In this document: positions 1 to 8,631 of the stretch, one piece after another
Numbering within the stretch: position 1 is the stretch's first letter
How the letters are laid out: each line of letters starts with the position of its first letter
NCBI GenBank assembly: GCA_964522165.1
Contig: CAZFVV010000041.1
Location: forward strand, 1 to 41,787
Length of the DNA stretch: 41,787 nucleotides
Origin: JABWBP01 sp964522165
Lineage (GTDB): Bacteria > Calditrichota > Calditrichia > RBG-13-44-9 > J075
Direction of reading: 5' to 3'
The notes under the pieces: generated by a model
Database searches by the model: none
Told to the model about the DNA's origin: nothing
Seen by the model: the letters and a program-made list of their open reading frames with translations, nothing else
Program-made: the position numbers and the translations under genes

Positions 1-2
1 TT

Positions 3-2093
3 TTTGGCGAAGAAGTGGCTTTTCTGAAAATTGCCGGGGATGCCTTTATTCTGCTGATGCAGATGACGGTGCTCCCCTATATCATGGTCTCTCTGATTAC
101 CGGGCTCGGCGGCCTTTCCTTTCAGGAGGCCGTTGCCCTGGGTCGCAAGGGCGGAGTGGTGCTGCTGGTTCTCTGGGCCATCGGGCTTCTGCTGGTTCTG
201 TTGATGCCCCTGGCTTTTCCCAACTGGCAAATGGCCTCTTTCTTCAGCACCAGCCTGATCCAGCAAAGACCGCCGTTCGATTTTCTGGGGCTTTACATTC
301 CCTACAATCCGTTTTATTCGCTTTCCAATAATGTGGTCCCGGCAGTGGTGGTATTTAGTTTCGCCCTGGGCGCGGCGCTGATTGGTATCAAGGAGAAAAA
401 AGTTCTTCTCCAAACCTTTTCTACCCTTGCCGACGGGCTGGGCCGCATTACCAACTTCTTCATCAAACTTGCGCCCATCGGCGTTTTTGCCATCATTGCC
501 AGCGCCACCGGAACCATGAGCTTTGCGGAACTGGAGCGCTTGCAGGTTTATATGTTAGCGTATCTGGTGATCTCGCTCTTGTTGACCTTTTGGATACTGC
601 CGGCACTGGTAACCAGCCTCACGCCTTTCAAGTACAAAGAACTGGTCGGCCCGGCCCGGGCGGCGCTCATCACCGCCTTTGCCACCGGCAACATCTTTGT
701 GGTGCTGCCGGCGCTGGCGGAAAGAAGCAAAGAGCTTTTGAGAAAACTGGAATCCGGCGCGGAGGGATCCGACGCCACGGTGGATGTCATCATTCCCACT
801 TCCTTCAGTTTTCCGAACCTGGGCAAGATCCTCACCCTCAGTTTTGTGCTGTTTGCCGGCTGGTTCGCCAACGCCGCCGTGCCGCTTTCCAAATACTTCA
901 CTTTCGCCACCAGCGGGCTGTTCAGTTTTTTTGGCGATCCTACCGTCGCCATACCCTTTCTGCTGGATCTTCTGCAGATTCCCGCCGATACCTATCGCTT
1001 CTTCCTGGTGGCCGACAACCTGGTTGGCGCCCGCTTCGGGACGCTTTTGGCGGCCATGTACACCATGGTATTAGCCGTACTCGGGACCTGCGCCGTTAAC
1101 GGGCTGATCAAAATCAGCTGGCCGAAATTGCTGCGCTTTGCGGCAGTGAGCGCGGTGTTGACATTTTGCGCCATCGGGGGCACGCGCTGGTTTTTTGAAT
1201 CTGTCGTCGGGCATGAGTATCAACAATACCAGCAGTTCATTGCCATGGGGCCGTCGCAGGAATATACCCCGGCGACCATTCACAAGTCCTCATTGCCGGC
1301 GCCGCTTCCCCACCAGGCGCAGAAGTCCCGCTTGCAGGAAATCCGCGAGCGCGGCTATCTGCGCGTTGGCTATTACAGGGATGCGCTGCCTTTTGCATTC
1401 TCCAACGAGGAGGGCCAACTGGTCGGCCTGGATGTGGAAATGGCTTACACCCTGGCGCAGGAGATGAATGTGCGGCTGGAACTGGCGCTCATCGAGCGCG
1501 GGAAAGCTGCGGCCATGCTCGACGGCGGCTACGTTGACATCATCATGTCCGGCGTTGCGGTCACGCTGGAAAACGCAGAGAAGATGGCGCTCTCGGCGTC
1601 CTATATGGATCAGACCCTGGCCTTCGTTGTCAAAGATTATCGCCGGGAAGATTTCAACAGCCGCGAGAAAGTGAAGAAGCTGGAAAAGCTCAAGCTCGGC
1701 ATCCCCAACGCGCCCTATTACATTGCCAAAGTGCGGGAATATTTGCCGCAGGCGGAGGTGGTGCTGTTGAATTCGCCGCGCGAGTTCTTCACCAGGGAAG
1801 AAGACGATCTCGATGCCCTGGTGTATTCGGCGGAGGCTGGTTCCGCCTGGAGCCTGGTCTATCCCGAATATACCGTTGCCATTCCCCGGCCGGACGTTCT
1901 GAGCGTGCCGCTGGCCTACGCAATGGCGCGCGGCGACCGTACGCTGGTCGATTTTGTAAATACCTGGATCGATTTGAAAAAGAAAGACCGCACCATTGCC
2001 GCGCTTTATGATTACTGGATCCTGGGCCGCAATGCCGCGGAGCAAGAACCGCGCTGGTCGGTCATGCGCAACGTGCTACATCTGATGAATTGA
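3..2093 (+). CDS. Cation:dicarboxylate/amino-acid symporter (SDF family) fused to a periplasmic SBP_bac_3 domain; 5' end cut by the window
   Basis: Residue numbers count from the GTG at 15, but the frame is open to position 3 and the first transmembrane part of the family is missing, so the true start lies outside the window. Residues 1 to about 400 form a multi-helix membrane domain resembling the glutamate/dicarboxylate:cation symporters (for example LMQMTVLPYIMVSLITGL near the start). From about residue 438 (LQEIRERGYLRVGYY) to the end is an amino-acid-type solute-binding domain (SBP_bac_3), placed after the last helix and therefore probably periplasmic. Oddly, the family's serine-rich SSSAAT motif is replaced by ATGNIFVV and the NMDGT motif by SFSFPNLGK, so transport chemistry or substrate may differ. 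A receptor-like role is possible. The fold assignment is firm; the substrate is unknown. Confidence 0.85.
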   Translation, partial: FGEEVAFLKIAGDAFILLMQMTVLPYIMVSLITGLGGLSFQEAVALGRKGGVVLLVLWAIGLLLVLLMPLAFPNWQMASFFSTSLIQQRPPFDFLGLYIPYNPFYSLSNNVVPAVVVFSFALGAALIGIKEKKVLLQTFSTLADGLGRITNFFIKLAPIGVFAIIASATGTMSFAELERLQVYMLAYLVISLLLTFWILPALVTSLTPFKYKELVGPARAALITAFATGNIFVVLPALAERSKELLRKLESGAEGSDATVDVIIPTSFSFPNLGKILTLSFVLFAGWFANAAVPLSKYFTFATSGLFSFFGDPTVAIPFLLDLLQIPADTYRFFLVADNLVGARFGTLLAAMYTMVLAVLGTCAVNGLIKISWPKLLRFAAVSAVLTFCAIGGTRWFFESVVGHEYQQYQQFIAMGPSQEYTPATIHKSSLPAPLPHQAQKSRLQEIRERGYLRVGYYRDALPFAFSNEEGQLVGLDVEMAYTLAQEMNVRLELALIERGKAAAMLDGGYVDIIMSGVAVTLENAEKMALSASYMDQTLAFVVKDYRREDFNSREKVKKLEKLKLGIPNAPYYIAKVREYLPQAEVVLLNSPREFFTREEDDLDALVYSAEAGSAWSLVYPEYTVAIPRPDVLSVPLAYAMARGDRTLVDFVNTWIDLKKKDRTIAALYDYWILGRNAAEQEPRWSVMRNVLHLMN

Positions 2094-2110
2094 GCTGAAA
2101 GCGTTAAACA

Positions 2111-2307
2111 CCATAGCCCAGGGTAAGCGCCACAGGCACGCCACCCTGGGTTATGAAATATCATATCAAATCAACCCTGAAGGGGTTGCACAATTCTCTA
2201 TTGTTTTGTTGCACCCCTTCAGGGTGCGGTTGGTTCGTATAAATTTACCCCAGGGTGGCGCGACTTCGTCGCTTACCCTGGGCTATGGAATGAAGCCCTT
2301 TCAGGGC
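2111..2307. repeat. Nested intergenic palindrome A
   Basis: The gap after the symporter is almost entirely one nested inverted repeat. The outer arms 2112-2129 and 2270-2287 (CATAGCCCAGGGTAAGCG) are perfect 18-bp complements. The next pair, 2139-2150 and 2249-2260 (CGCCACCCTGGG), is a perfect 12-bp match. An inner pair around 2174-2190 and 2210-2225 carries CCCTGAAGGGG. A small palindrome GCCCTTTCAGGGC follows at 2295-2307. No gene is visible. It has the same architecture as the element at 5171-5345. Confidence 0.85.
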
Positions 2308-2349
2308 AAAATTCTGAAATTCGGATTTTGAATTAGGAGGACAAACACT

Positions 2350-3834
2350 ATGGCGCTAACTAACTATCCTTCTCTGTTCCAGATCAATACCCGCGTCTGG
2401 CTGACAGAATTATCGCGGCAATTGGGGCGGGCAGCTACACTGGATGATATTCCCGACGCCGAATTGGACCGCCTCGCGAAGATGGGTTTCAACTGGGTGT
2501 GGTTCCTGAGCGTCTGGCAGACCGGGCCGGCCGGGCAGCAGGTTTCCCGCAGCAACCCCGAATGGCGCAAAGAATTTGAACAGACCCTCCCGGACCTGCG
2601 GGAAGAAGACATCGCCGGCTCCGGCTTTGCGATCACCGGCTACAAGGTGCATAAAAATTTAGGAGGGGACGCCGCCCTGGCGCGCCTGCGCCAACGGCTG
2701 GCGAAACGCGGTTTGAAGTTGATGCTTGATTTTGTCCCGAACCACATGGCGCCGGATCACCCCTGGGTCGAGAGCCATCCGGAGTATTTTATCGCCGGGA
2801 CGGAGGACGCTTTATCACGGGAGCCGCAGAATTATACCCGGGTCAAACGAAAAAAGGGAGACTTAATCCTGGCTTATGGTCGAGATCCATATTTTGCGGG
2901 CTGGCCGGACACCCTGCAACTCGATTACAGCAATCCCCATCTGCAGGAGGCGATGATCAATGAATTGCTGAAGATTTCCGGCCAGTGCGACGGGGTGCGC
3001 TGCGACATGGCCATGCTGGTTCTGCCCGATGTCTTTGAGCGAACCTGGGGCCGCCGCCCTGAGCTGTTCTGGCCGGAGGCCACAAAAAAAGTACGAAACC
3101 AGCATCCGGATTTTTGTTTCATGGCCGAGGTCTATTGGGATATGGAATGGACCATGCAGCAACAGGGCTTCGATTACGCCTACGATAAACGGCTCTACGA
3201 CCGCCTTCACGAAGGCCACGCCCGCCCGGTGCGGGAGCATTTCTACGCTGGCCTGGATTACCAGAACAAGCTGGCCCGTTTTCTGGAAAACCACGACGAG
3301 CCGCGCGCCGCGGCCACCTTTCCCGCGGGCATTCATGAAGCGGCGGCGGTGATTAGCTTTTTGTCGCCGGGCCTGCGTTTCTTCCACCAGGGGCAATTCG
3401 AGGGGCGGCGCAAGTGCATCTCTCCGCACCTGGTTCGCGGCCCTGTTGAACCGGACAATCCCGCCCTGGGGAAATTCTACGAGCGCCTGCTGGAAGTATT
3501 GCGGCGTCCCGTCCTGCGGGAAGGGCGATGGCAACTGTTAGAATGCCTTCCCGCCTGGGAGGGCAATGGGTCATGGGATGCCTTTATCGCTTGCGTCTGG
3601 GAGAATTCCGAAGGCAAGCGGTTGCTGGTCTGCGTGAATTACGCCGCCCACCAAAGCCAGTGCTACCTGCGTCTCCCTTTCCCGGACCTGGGCGGCCGGC
3701 AATGGCATTTGCAGGATTTGTTAGGCGAGGCGCGTTACGACCGCGACGGGAACGACCTGCAATCGCGCGGGCTTTATCTGGATATGGCGCCCTGGCAGTA
3801 CCATGTTTTCGAGATATTGGAAATAAAAAATTAG
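2350..3834 (+). CDS. Alpha-amylase family (GH13) glycosidase
   Basis: 494 residues with the four conserved regions of the GH13 (beta/alpha)8 barrel. Region I is LMLDFVPNH (D127 to H132). The nucleophile is D219 in GVRCDMAM, the general acid/base E260 in FMAEVYWD, and the transition-state stabiliser D316 in NHDEPR. A beta-rich C-terminal domain ends the protein (DMAPWQYHVFEI). No signal peptide is seen, so a cytoplasmic enzyme acting on alpha-glucans or short malto-oligosaccharides is likely; exact specificity cannot be read. The ATG is preceded by a strong AGGAGG about 8 nt upstream, which fixes the start just after palindrome A. All catalytic residues are present, so it should be active. Confidence 0.92.
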   Translation: MALTNYPSLFQINTRVWLTELSRQLGRAATLDDIPDAELDRLAKMGFNWVWFLSVWQTGPAGQQVSRSNPEWRKEFEQTLPDLREEDIAGSGFAITGYKVHKNLGGDAALARLRQRLAKRGLKLMLDFVPNHMAPDHPWVESHPEYFIAGTEDALSREPQNYTRVKRKKGDLILAYGRDPYFAGWPDTLQLDYSNPHLQEAMINELLKISGQCDGVRCDMAMLVLPDVFERTWGRRPELFWPEATKKVRNQHPDFCFMAEVYWDMEWTMQQQGFDYAYDKRLYDRLHEGHARPVREHFYAGLDYQNKLARFLENHDEPRAAATFPAGIHEAAAVISFLSPGLRFFHQGQFEGRRKCISPHLVRGPVEPDNPALGKFYERLLEVLRRPVLREGRWQLLECLPAWEGNGSWDAFIACVWENSEGKRLLVCVNYAAHQSQCYLRLPFPDLGGRQWHLQDLLGEARYDRDGNDLQSRGLYLDMAPWQYHVFEILEIKN

Positions 3835-3963
3835 ACAGGACATACAGGATGGAACAGGATAAAAATGTTGAAAAATCTCAGCCAAAGACAGATGCGCCTC
3901 CGGCACAAATGTATTCATATCCAGTAAATCCGGTTAATCCTTGCCTGCCCCGATTTGTCGGGG
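3834..3963. repeat. Degenerate ACAGGAT-type inverted repeat and small hairpin before the porin
   Basis: 3834-3870 carries spaced copies of the phrase ACAGGA, and 3919-3942 carries the inverse phrase (CCAGTAAATCCGGTTAATCC), so the segment can fold back on itself. It is followed by a hairpin CCCCGA-TTTG-TCGGGG at 3948-3963 and a short A run. It resembles the tandem-plus-inverted intergenic elements elsewhere in the window and complicates the start assignment of the porin. Confidence 0.55.
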
Positions 3964-5093
3964 TCAAAAAATTATTTCCGATAAAGTTTTATGTGTTCAC
4001 TGCGGCGCTGCTCCTGGCGCTCCCGGCTGGCGCGCAGGAAAAGGACATCTTCAACCGTATCTGGGAAACGCCCCGGCTTTACGAAAACGAGGAGAATTCG
4101 GCCATCCAGTCCTTTTCCATCATCGGCCGCTATCACGGGCAGTACTGGTCGGTGAACGCCGGCGATGCGAGCGCCGACGGCTGGGAGAATCGCCGCATCT
4201 TTGTTGGCGCGGAAGCCTTGTTATTCCGGCAGCTTGTGGTGCACGGGCAGATGGTGATCAGCGAGGATTTCGATCCCTTCTATAACGGTCTTTACCAGGC
4301 CTTCCTGAAATGGTCGCCGGGTAAAGCGTTTTCCCTGAGCGCGGGGCGGGTGGATTTTCTCTACGCCGGGCTGGAACGAACCGTCTCTTCTAACAAAATT
4401 GCTACCTTCGAGCGCGGTCTGCTGGTTAATCAAATCATGCCCGGCGAAGTGGTGGCCGCGGTGATGGAAGGGAGGCGGGGGGAATTTTCATATCGAATGG
4501 GCGTTATTAGCGGCAGCATCGAGCAGGAGTTTACCAGTTTCGAGGGCGGGGTTGGCGCGGTCGCCGGGGTGGGTTATGACCTGCCCCTGTTTTACGAGGC
4601 CGGCAGCGTTCACCTGGATTACCTCTTCAACGACGGCGATCCCGCCAACAACGCGCTCAGACCCTTCGACCACATTATCTCGCTGTGGCACCAGGGGCAA
4701 AAAGGACCGTTCGCACTGGGGGTGGACTTGACCTGGGCGCACGGGCTTGAGACTCGCCCGCAGGTTTTCGGCCTGACGGCGCTGCCGACGTATGATGTGT
4801 TGAAGAACGTGATCCGCACAGGAGACCGCTTGCAGGCGGCGTTGCGCTATCAATTCAGCGCCAGCGACGGGAACAACGGCCTGCAATTGCAGAACCGATA
4901 CGAACGGGAAGCGGCATCCGGCCAGTTCGGGAACCGCTACCACGCCGGTTACGCCGGGATCAATTACCTGGTTTTTGGCGACCGCTTCAAATTCATGGCC
5001 GGCGTGGAGTATTCGGATATGGATGATGCGGCGAATGACGGCGGGAACTTCGACGGCTGGACTTTCTTTGCCGGAATGCGGGTGTTTTTCTAA
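3849..5093 (+). CDS. Phosphate-selective porin O/P family outer-membrane protein
   Basis: A hydrophobic signal segment (FYVFTAALLLALPAGAQ) is followed by alternating beta-strand sequence and a C-terminal aromatic residue (GMRVFF), as expected for an outer-membrane barrel. The body (IIGRYHGQYWSVN, WENRRIFVGAEALLF, GRVDFLYAGLERT) matches the OprP/OprO-like porin family, whose members take up anions such as phosphate. The start is unresolved. ATGs at 3849 and 3909 both lie in repeat-like DNA, with no convincing ribosome site; translation from 3909 would add a tail encoded by the repeat; a GTG at 3993 would leave almost no basic n-region. It lies only 14 bp after the amylase gene, so the two may be co-transcribed. 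The specific solute is not known. Confidence 0.82.
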   Translation: MEQDKNVEKSQPKTDAPPAQMYSYPVNPVNPCLPRFVGVKKLFPIKFYVFTAALLLALPAGAQEKDIFNRIWETPRLYENEENSAIQSFSIIGRYHGQYWSVNAGDASADGWENRRIFVGAEALLFRQLVVHGQMVISEDFDPFYNGLYQAFLKWSPGKAFSLSAGRVDFLYAGLERTVSSNKIATFERGLLVNQIMPGEVVAAVMEGRRGEFSYRMGVISGSIEQEFTSFEGGVGAVAGVGYDLPLFYEAGSVHLDYLFNDGDPANNALRPFDHIISLWHQGQKGPFALGVDLTWAHGLETRPQVFGLTALPTYDVLKNVIRTGDRLQAALRYQFSASDGNNGLQLQNRYEREAASGQFGNRYHAGYAGINYLVFGDRFKFMAGVEYSDMDDAANDGGNFDGWTFFAGMRVFF

Positions 5094-5095
5094 CT

Positions 5096-5345
5096 AAATC
5101 GAAAATCGAAAATCTTAACTCACGGTTCGCTTAATTTTTTGAACACTTCGGTAAAATTTTTTTCTATTCCGCCCTTTCAGGGCTTTGCATCGGTGTTTTT
5201 CTTTACCCCGGAGCGTTGCTCCGGGCTATTATATGTCGCCCCGATGGGGCTGAGTTGATCAGATGAGCACCGAAGGTGCGGAATAAAATAGCCCGGTGCG
5301 AAGCGCCGGGGGAGCAAGAAACCTCGATTTAATCCCTGAAAGGGC
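5096..5345. repeat. Nested intergenic palindrome B
   Basis: After a short tandem AATCGAAAATCGAAAATC near 5097-5116 lies a nested inverted repeat at 5171-5345. The outer arms GCCCTTTCAGGG (5171-5182) and CCCTGAAAGGGC (5334-5345) are perfect 12-bp complements. The inner arms at 5206-5230 (CCCCGGAGCGTTGCTCCGGG then CTATT) and 5287-5311 are inverted copies, each itself a hairpin. The centre holds CCCCGATGGGG. The organisation matches palindrome A with different sequence, except for the shared CCCTTTCAGGG module. No gene is visible in the 296-bp gap. Confidence 0.85.
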
Positions 5346-5389
5346 GCAATAAGCATACAGTTTCAAAACCCGAAAAAGATGAGCAAACC

Positions 5390-7078
5390 GTGAGTTTTAA
5401 ATCAAAAATCAGGAACAGCCTTATGAACCTCCCGCTTCCCGCGTTTGCATGGCTGCGCAAGTATGACAAAAGCTGGCTGCGCGGCGACACGATTGCCGGC
5501 ATCACCCTCGCCGCCTACCTGCTGCCGGCGGCGTTGGGAGACGCCTCGCTCGCCAATCTCCCGCCGGAGGCCGGGCTGTACGCCTGCCTTTTCGGCGGGC
5601 TGGTTTTCTGGCTGTTTTGCAGCTCGCGCCACACCGCCATCACCGTTACCTCGGCGATCTCGCTGCTCATCGGCGCGTCGCTGGGCGGGATTGCCGGCGG
5701 CGACCCGGCGCGTTTCGCCGCGCTGGCGGCGGGCACGGCGCTGTTAGTGGCGCTCCTGGCCTTCTTCGCCTGGCTGGCAAAGGCGGGCGCGATCGTGAAC
5801 TTCATCTCCGAAAGCGTGATGACCGGCTTCAAGTGCGGGGTGGCGCTTTTCCTCATCAGCACCCAGTTGCCCAAGCTGCTTGGTTTTCACGGCGCGCACG
5901 GGGATTTCTGGGAGAACAGCGCGCACTTCCTGAAGCATTTTGGCGAGACGAATCCCGCCTCCGCCGGGATCGGCCTGGCCGCGCTCGCGGTGCTGGTGCT
6001 GGGCAAGGTGTTCCTCAAGAACAAGCCGGTGGCGCTGTTCGTGGTGGTGGGCGGCATCGCGGCGGCGGCGCTGCTGGGTCTTGAAGCGTATGGGGTGAAG
6101 CTGCTCGGCGAAGTACCGCAAGGATTGCCGGCAATCGGCCTGCCGGCGCTGCATTGGGCGGATTTGAATGAACTGTTGCCGCTGGCAATCGCCTGTTTCC
6201 TGCTCGGCGCGGTGGAAACGGCCGCCATCGGGCGCATGTTCACCGCCAAACACGGCGGCCGGCTCGATGCCAACCAGGAATTCCTCGCCCTCGCCGCAGC
6301 CAATCTTGCGGCGGGAGTGGGCCGGGGCTTTCCGGTGAGCGGCGGCATGTCGCAGTCTGTCGTCAACGAAGGCGGCGGCGCGCGCACCCCCCTGTCCGGG
6401 CTGATCGCATCGGGTATTATTTTGGCGGTGGTGCTGTTCTTCTCGCAGCTCTTGAGCGCCTTACCGCAGCCAGTGCTGGCAGCGGTGGTGCTGGTGGCGG
6501 TGGCCGGTTTGTTCAAGCTCTCCACGCTGAAACAACTCTGGCGCGGCGACCGCCCGGAGTTCGTGGTGGCTATGGCGGCGCTCTTAGGGGTGTTAGGGTC
6601 CGGCCTGTTGCGCGGGGTGTTGATCGGCGCCATTATCTCGCTGGTGCAGTTGCTCCGGAGCGCCTCGCTACCCCACGTCGCTTTGCTGGGGCGCATTCCC
6701 GGCACGCGGCGCTTTTCGGATCGCGAGCGGCATCCGGACAACGAGCTGATTCCGGGAGTGCTGATCTTCCGGCCCGAATCCGGCCTGGTTTACTTTAACG
6801 TGGATCATGTCTGCGACGCCATCCTCAATCGCGTGCACGCCGAATCCACCCCGCCCCGGGCGGTGGTGCTGGACCTCTCTGCCGCGCCGCGGATGGACAT
6901 GCAAAGCGCCCACGCGCTCGCCGGCCTTGCCGATGAACTAACCGGCAGAGGCATCCGCGTCCAGGCCGTGGAAGCCCGCGCTTCGGTGCGCGACCGGCTG
7001 CGGGCCGCGGGGGCGGACGCCAGACTCGGCGGCATCAATCGCTTCACCTCCGTCGCCGATGCGGTGGAGGCATTGTGA
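5390..7078 (+). CDS. SulP (SLC26-type) inorganic anion transporter with C-terminal STAS domain
   Basis: 562 residues. The N-terminal part (about 30-430) is a dense series of hydrophobic helices opening with the SulP signature region (DTIAGITLAAYLLPAALGDASLA). The C-terminal part (about 447-560) is a STAS domain (GVLIFRPESGLVYFNVDHV, VVLDLSAAPRMDMQSAHAL). The family moves sulfate, bicarbonate or dicarboxylates through the inner membrane; the substrate cannot be told here. The start chosen is GTG at 5390; an in-frame ATG at 5423 (MNLPLPAF) is an alternative, and neither has a strong ribosome site. It follows an anion-type porin, so a joint role in anion uptake is conceivable, but palindrome B separates them. 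Confidence 0.93.
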   Translation: MSFKSKIRNSLMNLPLPAFAWLRKYDKSWLRGDTIAGITLAAYLLPAALGDASLANLPPEAGLYACLFGGLVFWLFCSSRHTAITVTSAISLLIGASLGGIAGGDPARFAALAAGTALLVALLAFFAWLAKAGAIVNFISESVMTGFKCGVALFLISTQLPKLLGFHGAHGDFWENSAHFLKHFGETNPASAGIGLAALAVLVLGKVFLKNKPVALFVVVGGIAAAALLGLEAYGVKLLGEVPQGLPAIGLPALHWADLNELLPLAIACFLLGAVETAAIGRMFTAKHGGRLDANQEFLALAAANLAAGVGRGFPVSGGMSQSVVNEGGGARTPLSGLIASGIILAVVLFFSQLLSALPQPVLAAVVLVAVAGLFKLSTLKQLWRGDRPEFVVAMAALLGVLGSGLLRGVLIGAIISLVQLLRSASLPHVALLGRIPGTRRFSDRERHPDNELIPGVLIFRPESGLVYFNVDHVCDAILNRVHAESTPPRAVVLDLSAAPRMDMQSAHALAGLADELTGRGIRVQAVEARASVRDRLRAAGADARLGGINRFTSVADAVEAL

Positions 7079-7393
7079 AGATGGCAGTATGATGCAAATA
7101 GAGATGCTGGATACCAGATTCTTATAGACGCGTGAGGTAATATGAGAAAATTTTGGTAGTTGAACAGGAGCCAACGGAGATAACAGAGATATTTTCATGG
7201 CGAAGCCATAGATACCTAAAAACTCTGTTGCCTCTGTTTTCTCTTGTTCAAAAGAAAGAGGAAGCCACATTTTTCTTAAACGAATTCACGGATCTATAAT
7301 CGAACATCGAGCATCCAGTATCGAGGATCGAAAATCGAGCATCTTTTGAGAAGTTAAATAATGAGTATTCGTGAATAACATCGTGAGGTAGCT
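7079..7393. repeat. Repeat-filled gap: variant of the AACAGGAGC palindrome plus ATCGA-phrase repeats
   Basis: No gene is seen here. 7163-7248 is a longer (86 bp) variant of the 59-bp palindrome found three times near 14.0-14.7 kb: it starts AACAGGAGC and ends with the complementary CTCTTGTT, with an extra segment in the middle. 7297-7345 is a run of phrase-like near-repeats (ATCGAACATCGAGCATC, ATCGAGGATCGAAAATCGAG). Confidence 0.7.
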
Positions 7394-8470
7394 ATGAAAA
7401 AAGAAAGACTCTACAAAACCCACACAACGCTGGAGAGAACCTTGCGGGTCTCTTATCCGGCGGGGAAGGGACGAATGGTTCTGCGCACCGAGCAGGACTG
7501 GGAGAAAAACCTCGAGTCGGCGGCGGTGAGCGAGGACGGCAACACCTCCACCTTTCGATTACAGGCCGATCAGCCCTTCCTCTATTTCAAACCCTGCCTG
7601 GCGCGAGACGGGGAGTTTCACTGGTCGGTGGGATCCAACAATCTGCTGCTGATGGGAGAGGAGGATCAGCGCGTCTCCTATCCGTTCTTTTTTAGCCCGG
7701 AGCATGGGCGATTCTCGCAGCGTATGGAATTCCCCTCCAAAATTCTTGGCCGCACCCATCAACTCCGGGTTTATGTGCCGCCGGGATACGACGAAAACAC
7801 CCTCTCCTCTTACCCGGTGGCGTTCATGCAGGACGGCCAGAACCTGTTCTTTCCGGATGAAGCTTTTATGGGCCGCGACTGGGAAGTGGATAAGACCAGC
7901 CGCACGCTGCGGGCGATGAGCGCGGTGGAAGATTTCGTTATCGTCGGCATCCACTCCGGCGACCGGATGCGTGAATATACCGCTCCCGGCTACGAAGCCT
8001 ACGCCCGCTCCCTGGCCGAAGAGATCGTGCCCGAGGCGCAGCGGCGGCTGCGGATAGGAAACCATCGGCGCTATCGCTCGGTGTGGGGTTCTTCGCTGGG
8101 CGGGGTGGTCTCCTTTTATAGCGTATGGCAGCACCCGGAAGTGTTCGGGGTGGGCGTTTGCATGTCGAGCACCTTTTCCCATAAGGATAACCTGATCGAC
8201 CGGGTTCTGAGCGAGCCGGTGCGCGACGTGGCCTTTTACCTGGACAGCGGCTGGCCCGGCGACAATTACGAGGTGACGGTGGGAATGGCCATGGCCCTGG
8301 TCTCGCGCGGGTGGAGATACGGGCTTAACCTGTTGCACCTGTGCTTCCCCCAGGCCGAGCATGACGAAACCGCCTGGGGATTGCGTTTGCACCTGCCGAT
8401 GCAATTCCTCAACGGCGCGGTTGCCCGCGCCGCCCGGGTGGGCACCCCGGTGCTGGGGGATGAGCCGTGA
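7394..8470 (+). CDS. Alpha/beta-hydrolase esterase of the esterase D / enterochelin esterase type
   Basis: 358 residues. The first 100 or so residues are beta-rich, comparable to the immunoglobulin-like N-terminal domains of enterochelin esterase relatives. The hydrolase domain follows: LRVYVPPGYDENTLSSYP, MQDGQNLFF, and the nucleophile elbow GSSLGG with S234 as probable nucleophile. FYLDSGWPGD and AEHDETAW are candidates for the acid and histidine of the triad. No signal peptide is seen, suggesting a cytoplasmic enzyme on an ester substrate that cannot be specified. The ATG at 7394 has GAGGTAG just upstream. It stands alone between repeat-filled gaps. Confidence 0.85.
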   Translation: MKKERLYKTHTTLERTLRVSYPAGKGRMVLRTEQDWEKNLESAAVSEDGNTSTFRLQADQPFLYFKPCLARDGEFHWSVGSNNLLLMGEEDQRVSYPFFFSPEHGRFSQRMEFPSKILGRTHQLRVYVPPGYDENTLSSYPVAFMQDGQNLFFPDEAFMGRDWEVDKTSRTLRAMSAVEDFVIVGIHSGDRMREYTAPGYEAYARSLAEEIVPEAQRRLRIGNHRRYRSVWGSSLGGVVSFYSVWQHPEVFGVGVCMSSTFSHKDNLIDRVLSEPVRDVAFYLDSGWPGDNYEVTVGMAMALVSRGWRYGLNLLHLCFPQAEHDETAWGLRLHLPMQFLNGAVARAARVGTPVLGDEP

Positions 8471-8513
8471 ACCCCGGGCTGGGAATATACAGCGCCTTTC
8501 CGCAGGGATAGGA

Positions 8514-8539
8514 TAGAGACGTTTCATGCAACGTCTCTA
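8514..8539. repeat. 26-bp palindrome TAGAGACGTT..AACGTCTCTA
   Basis: Ten-base perfect arms at 8514-8523 and 8530-8539 around a 6-base centre, in the gap between the esterase and ppk2. There is no T tract, so it is more likely a dispersed palindrome than a terminator. Confidence 0.7.
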
Positions 8540-8631
8540 CGATTGGTCCGATATTCGAAGAAGTCTTTATCTAATAGCTTGAAAGAAACCGGGGAGATTG
8601 CTAATTTCTAAACATTTATAAGGAGAATTTT

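Noticed and set aside
1290..2045. Long minus-strand open frame under the solute-binding domain (and similar ones at 2863-3534, 7559-8527, 12731-13477, 18460-19140)
   Set aside because: They are mirror frames of well-supported genes, rich in His/Arg/Gln, without family resemblance or ribosome sites.
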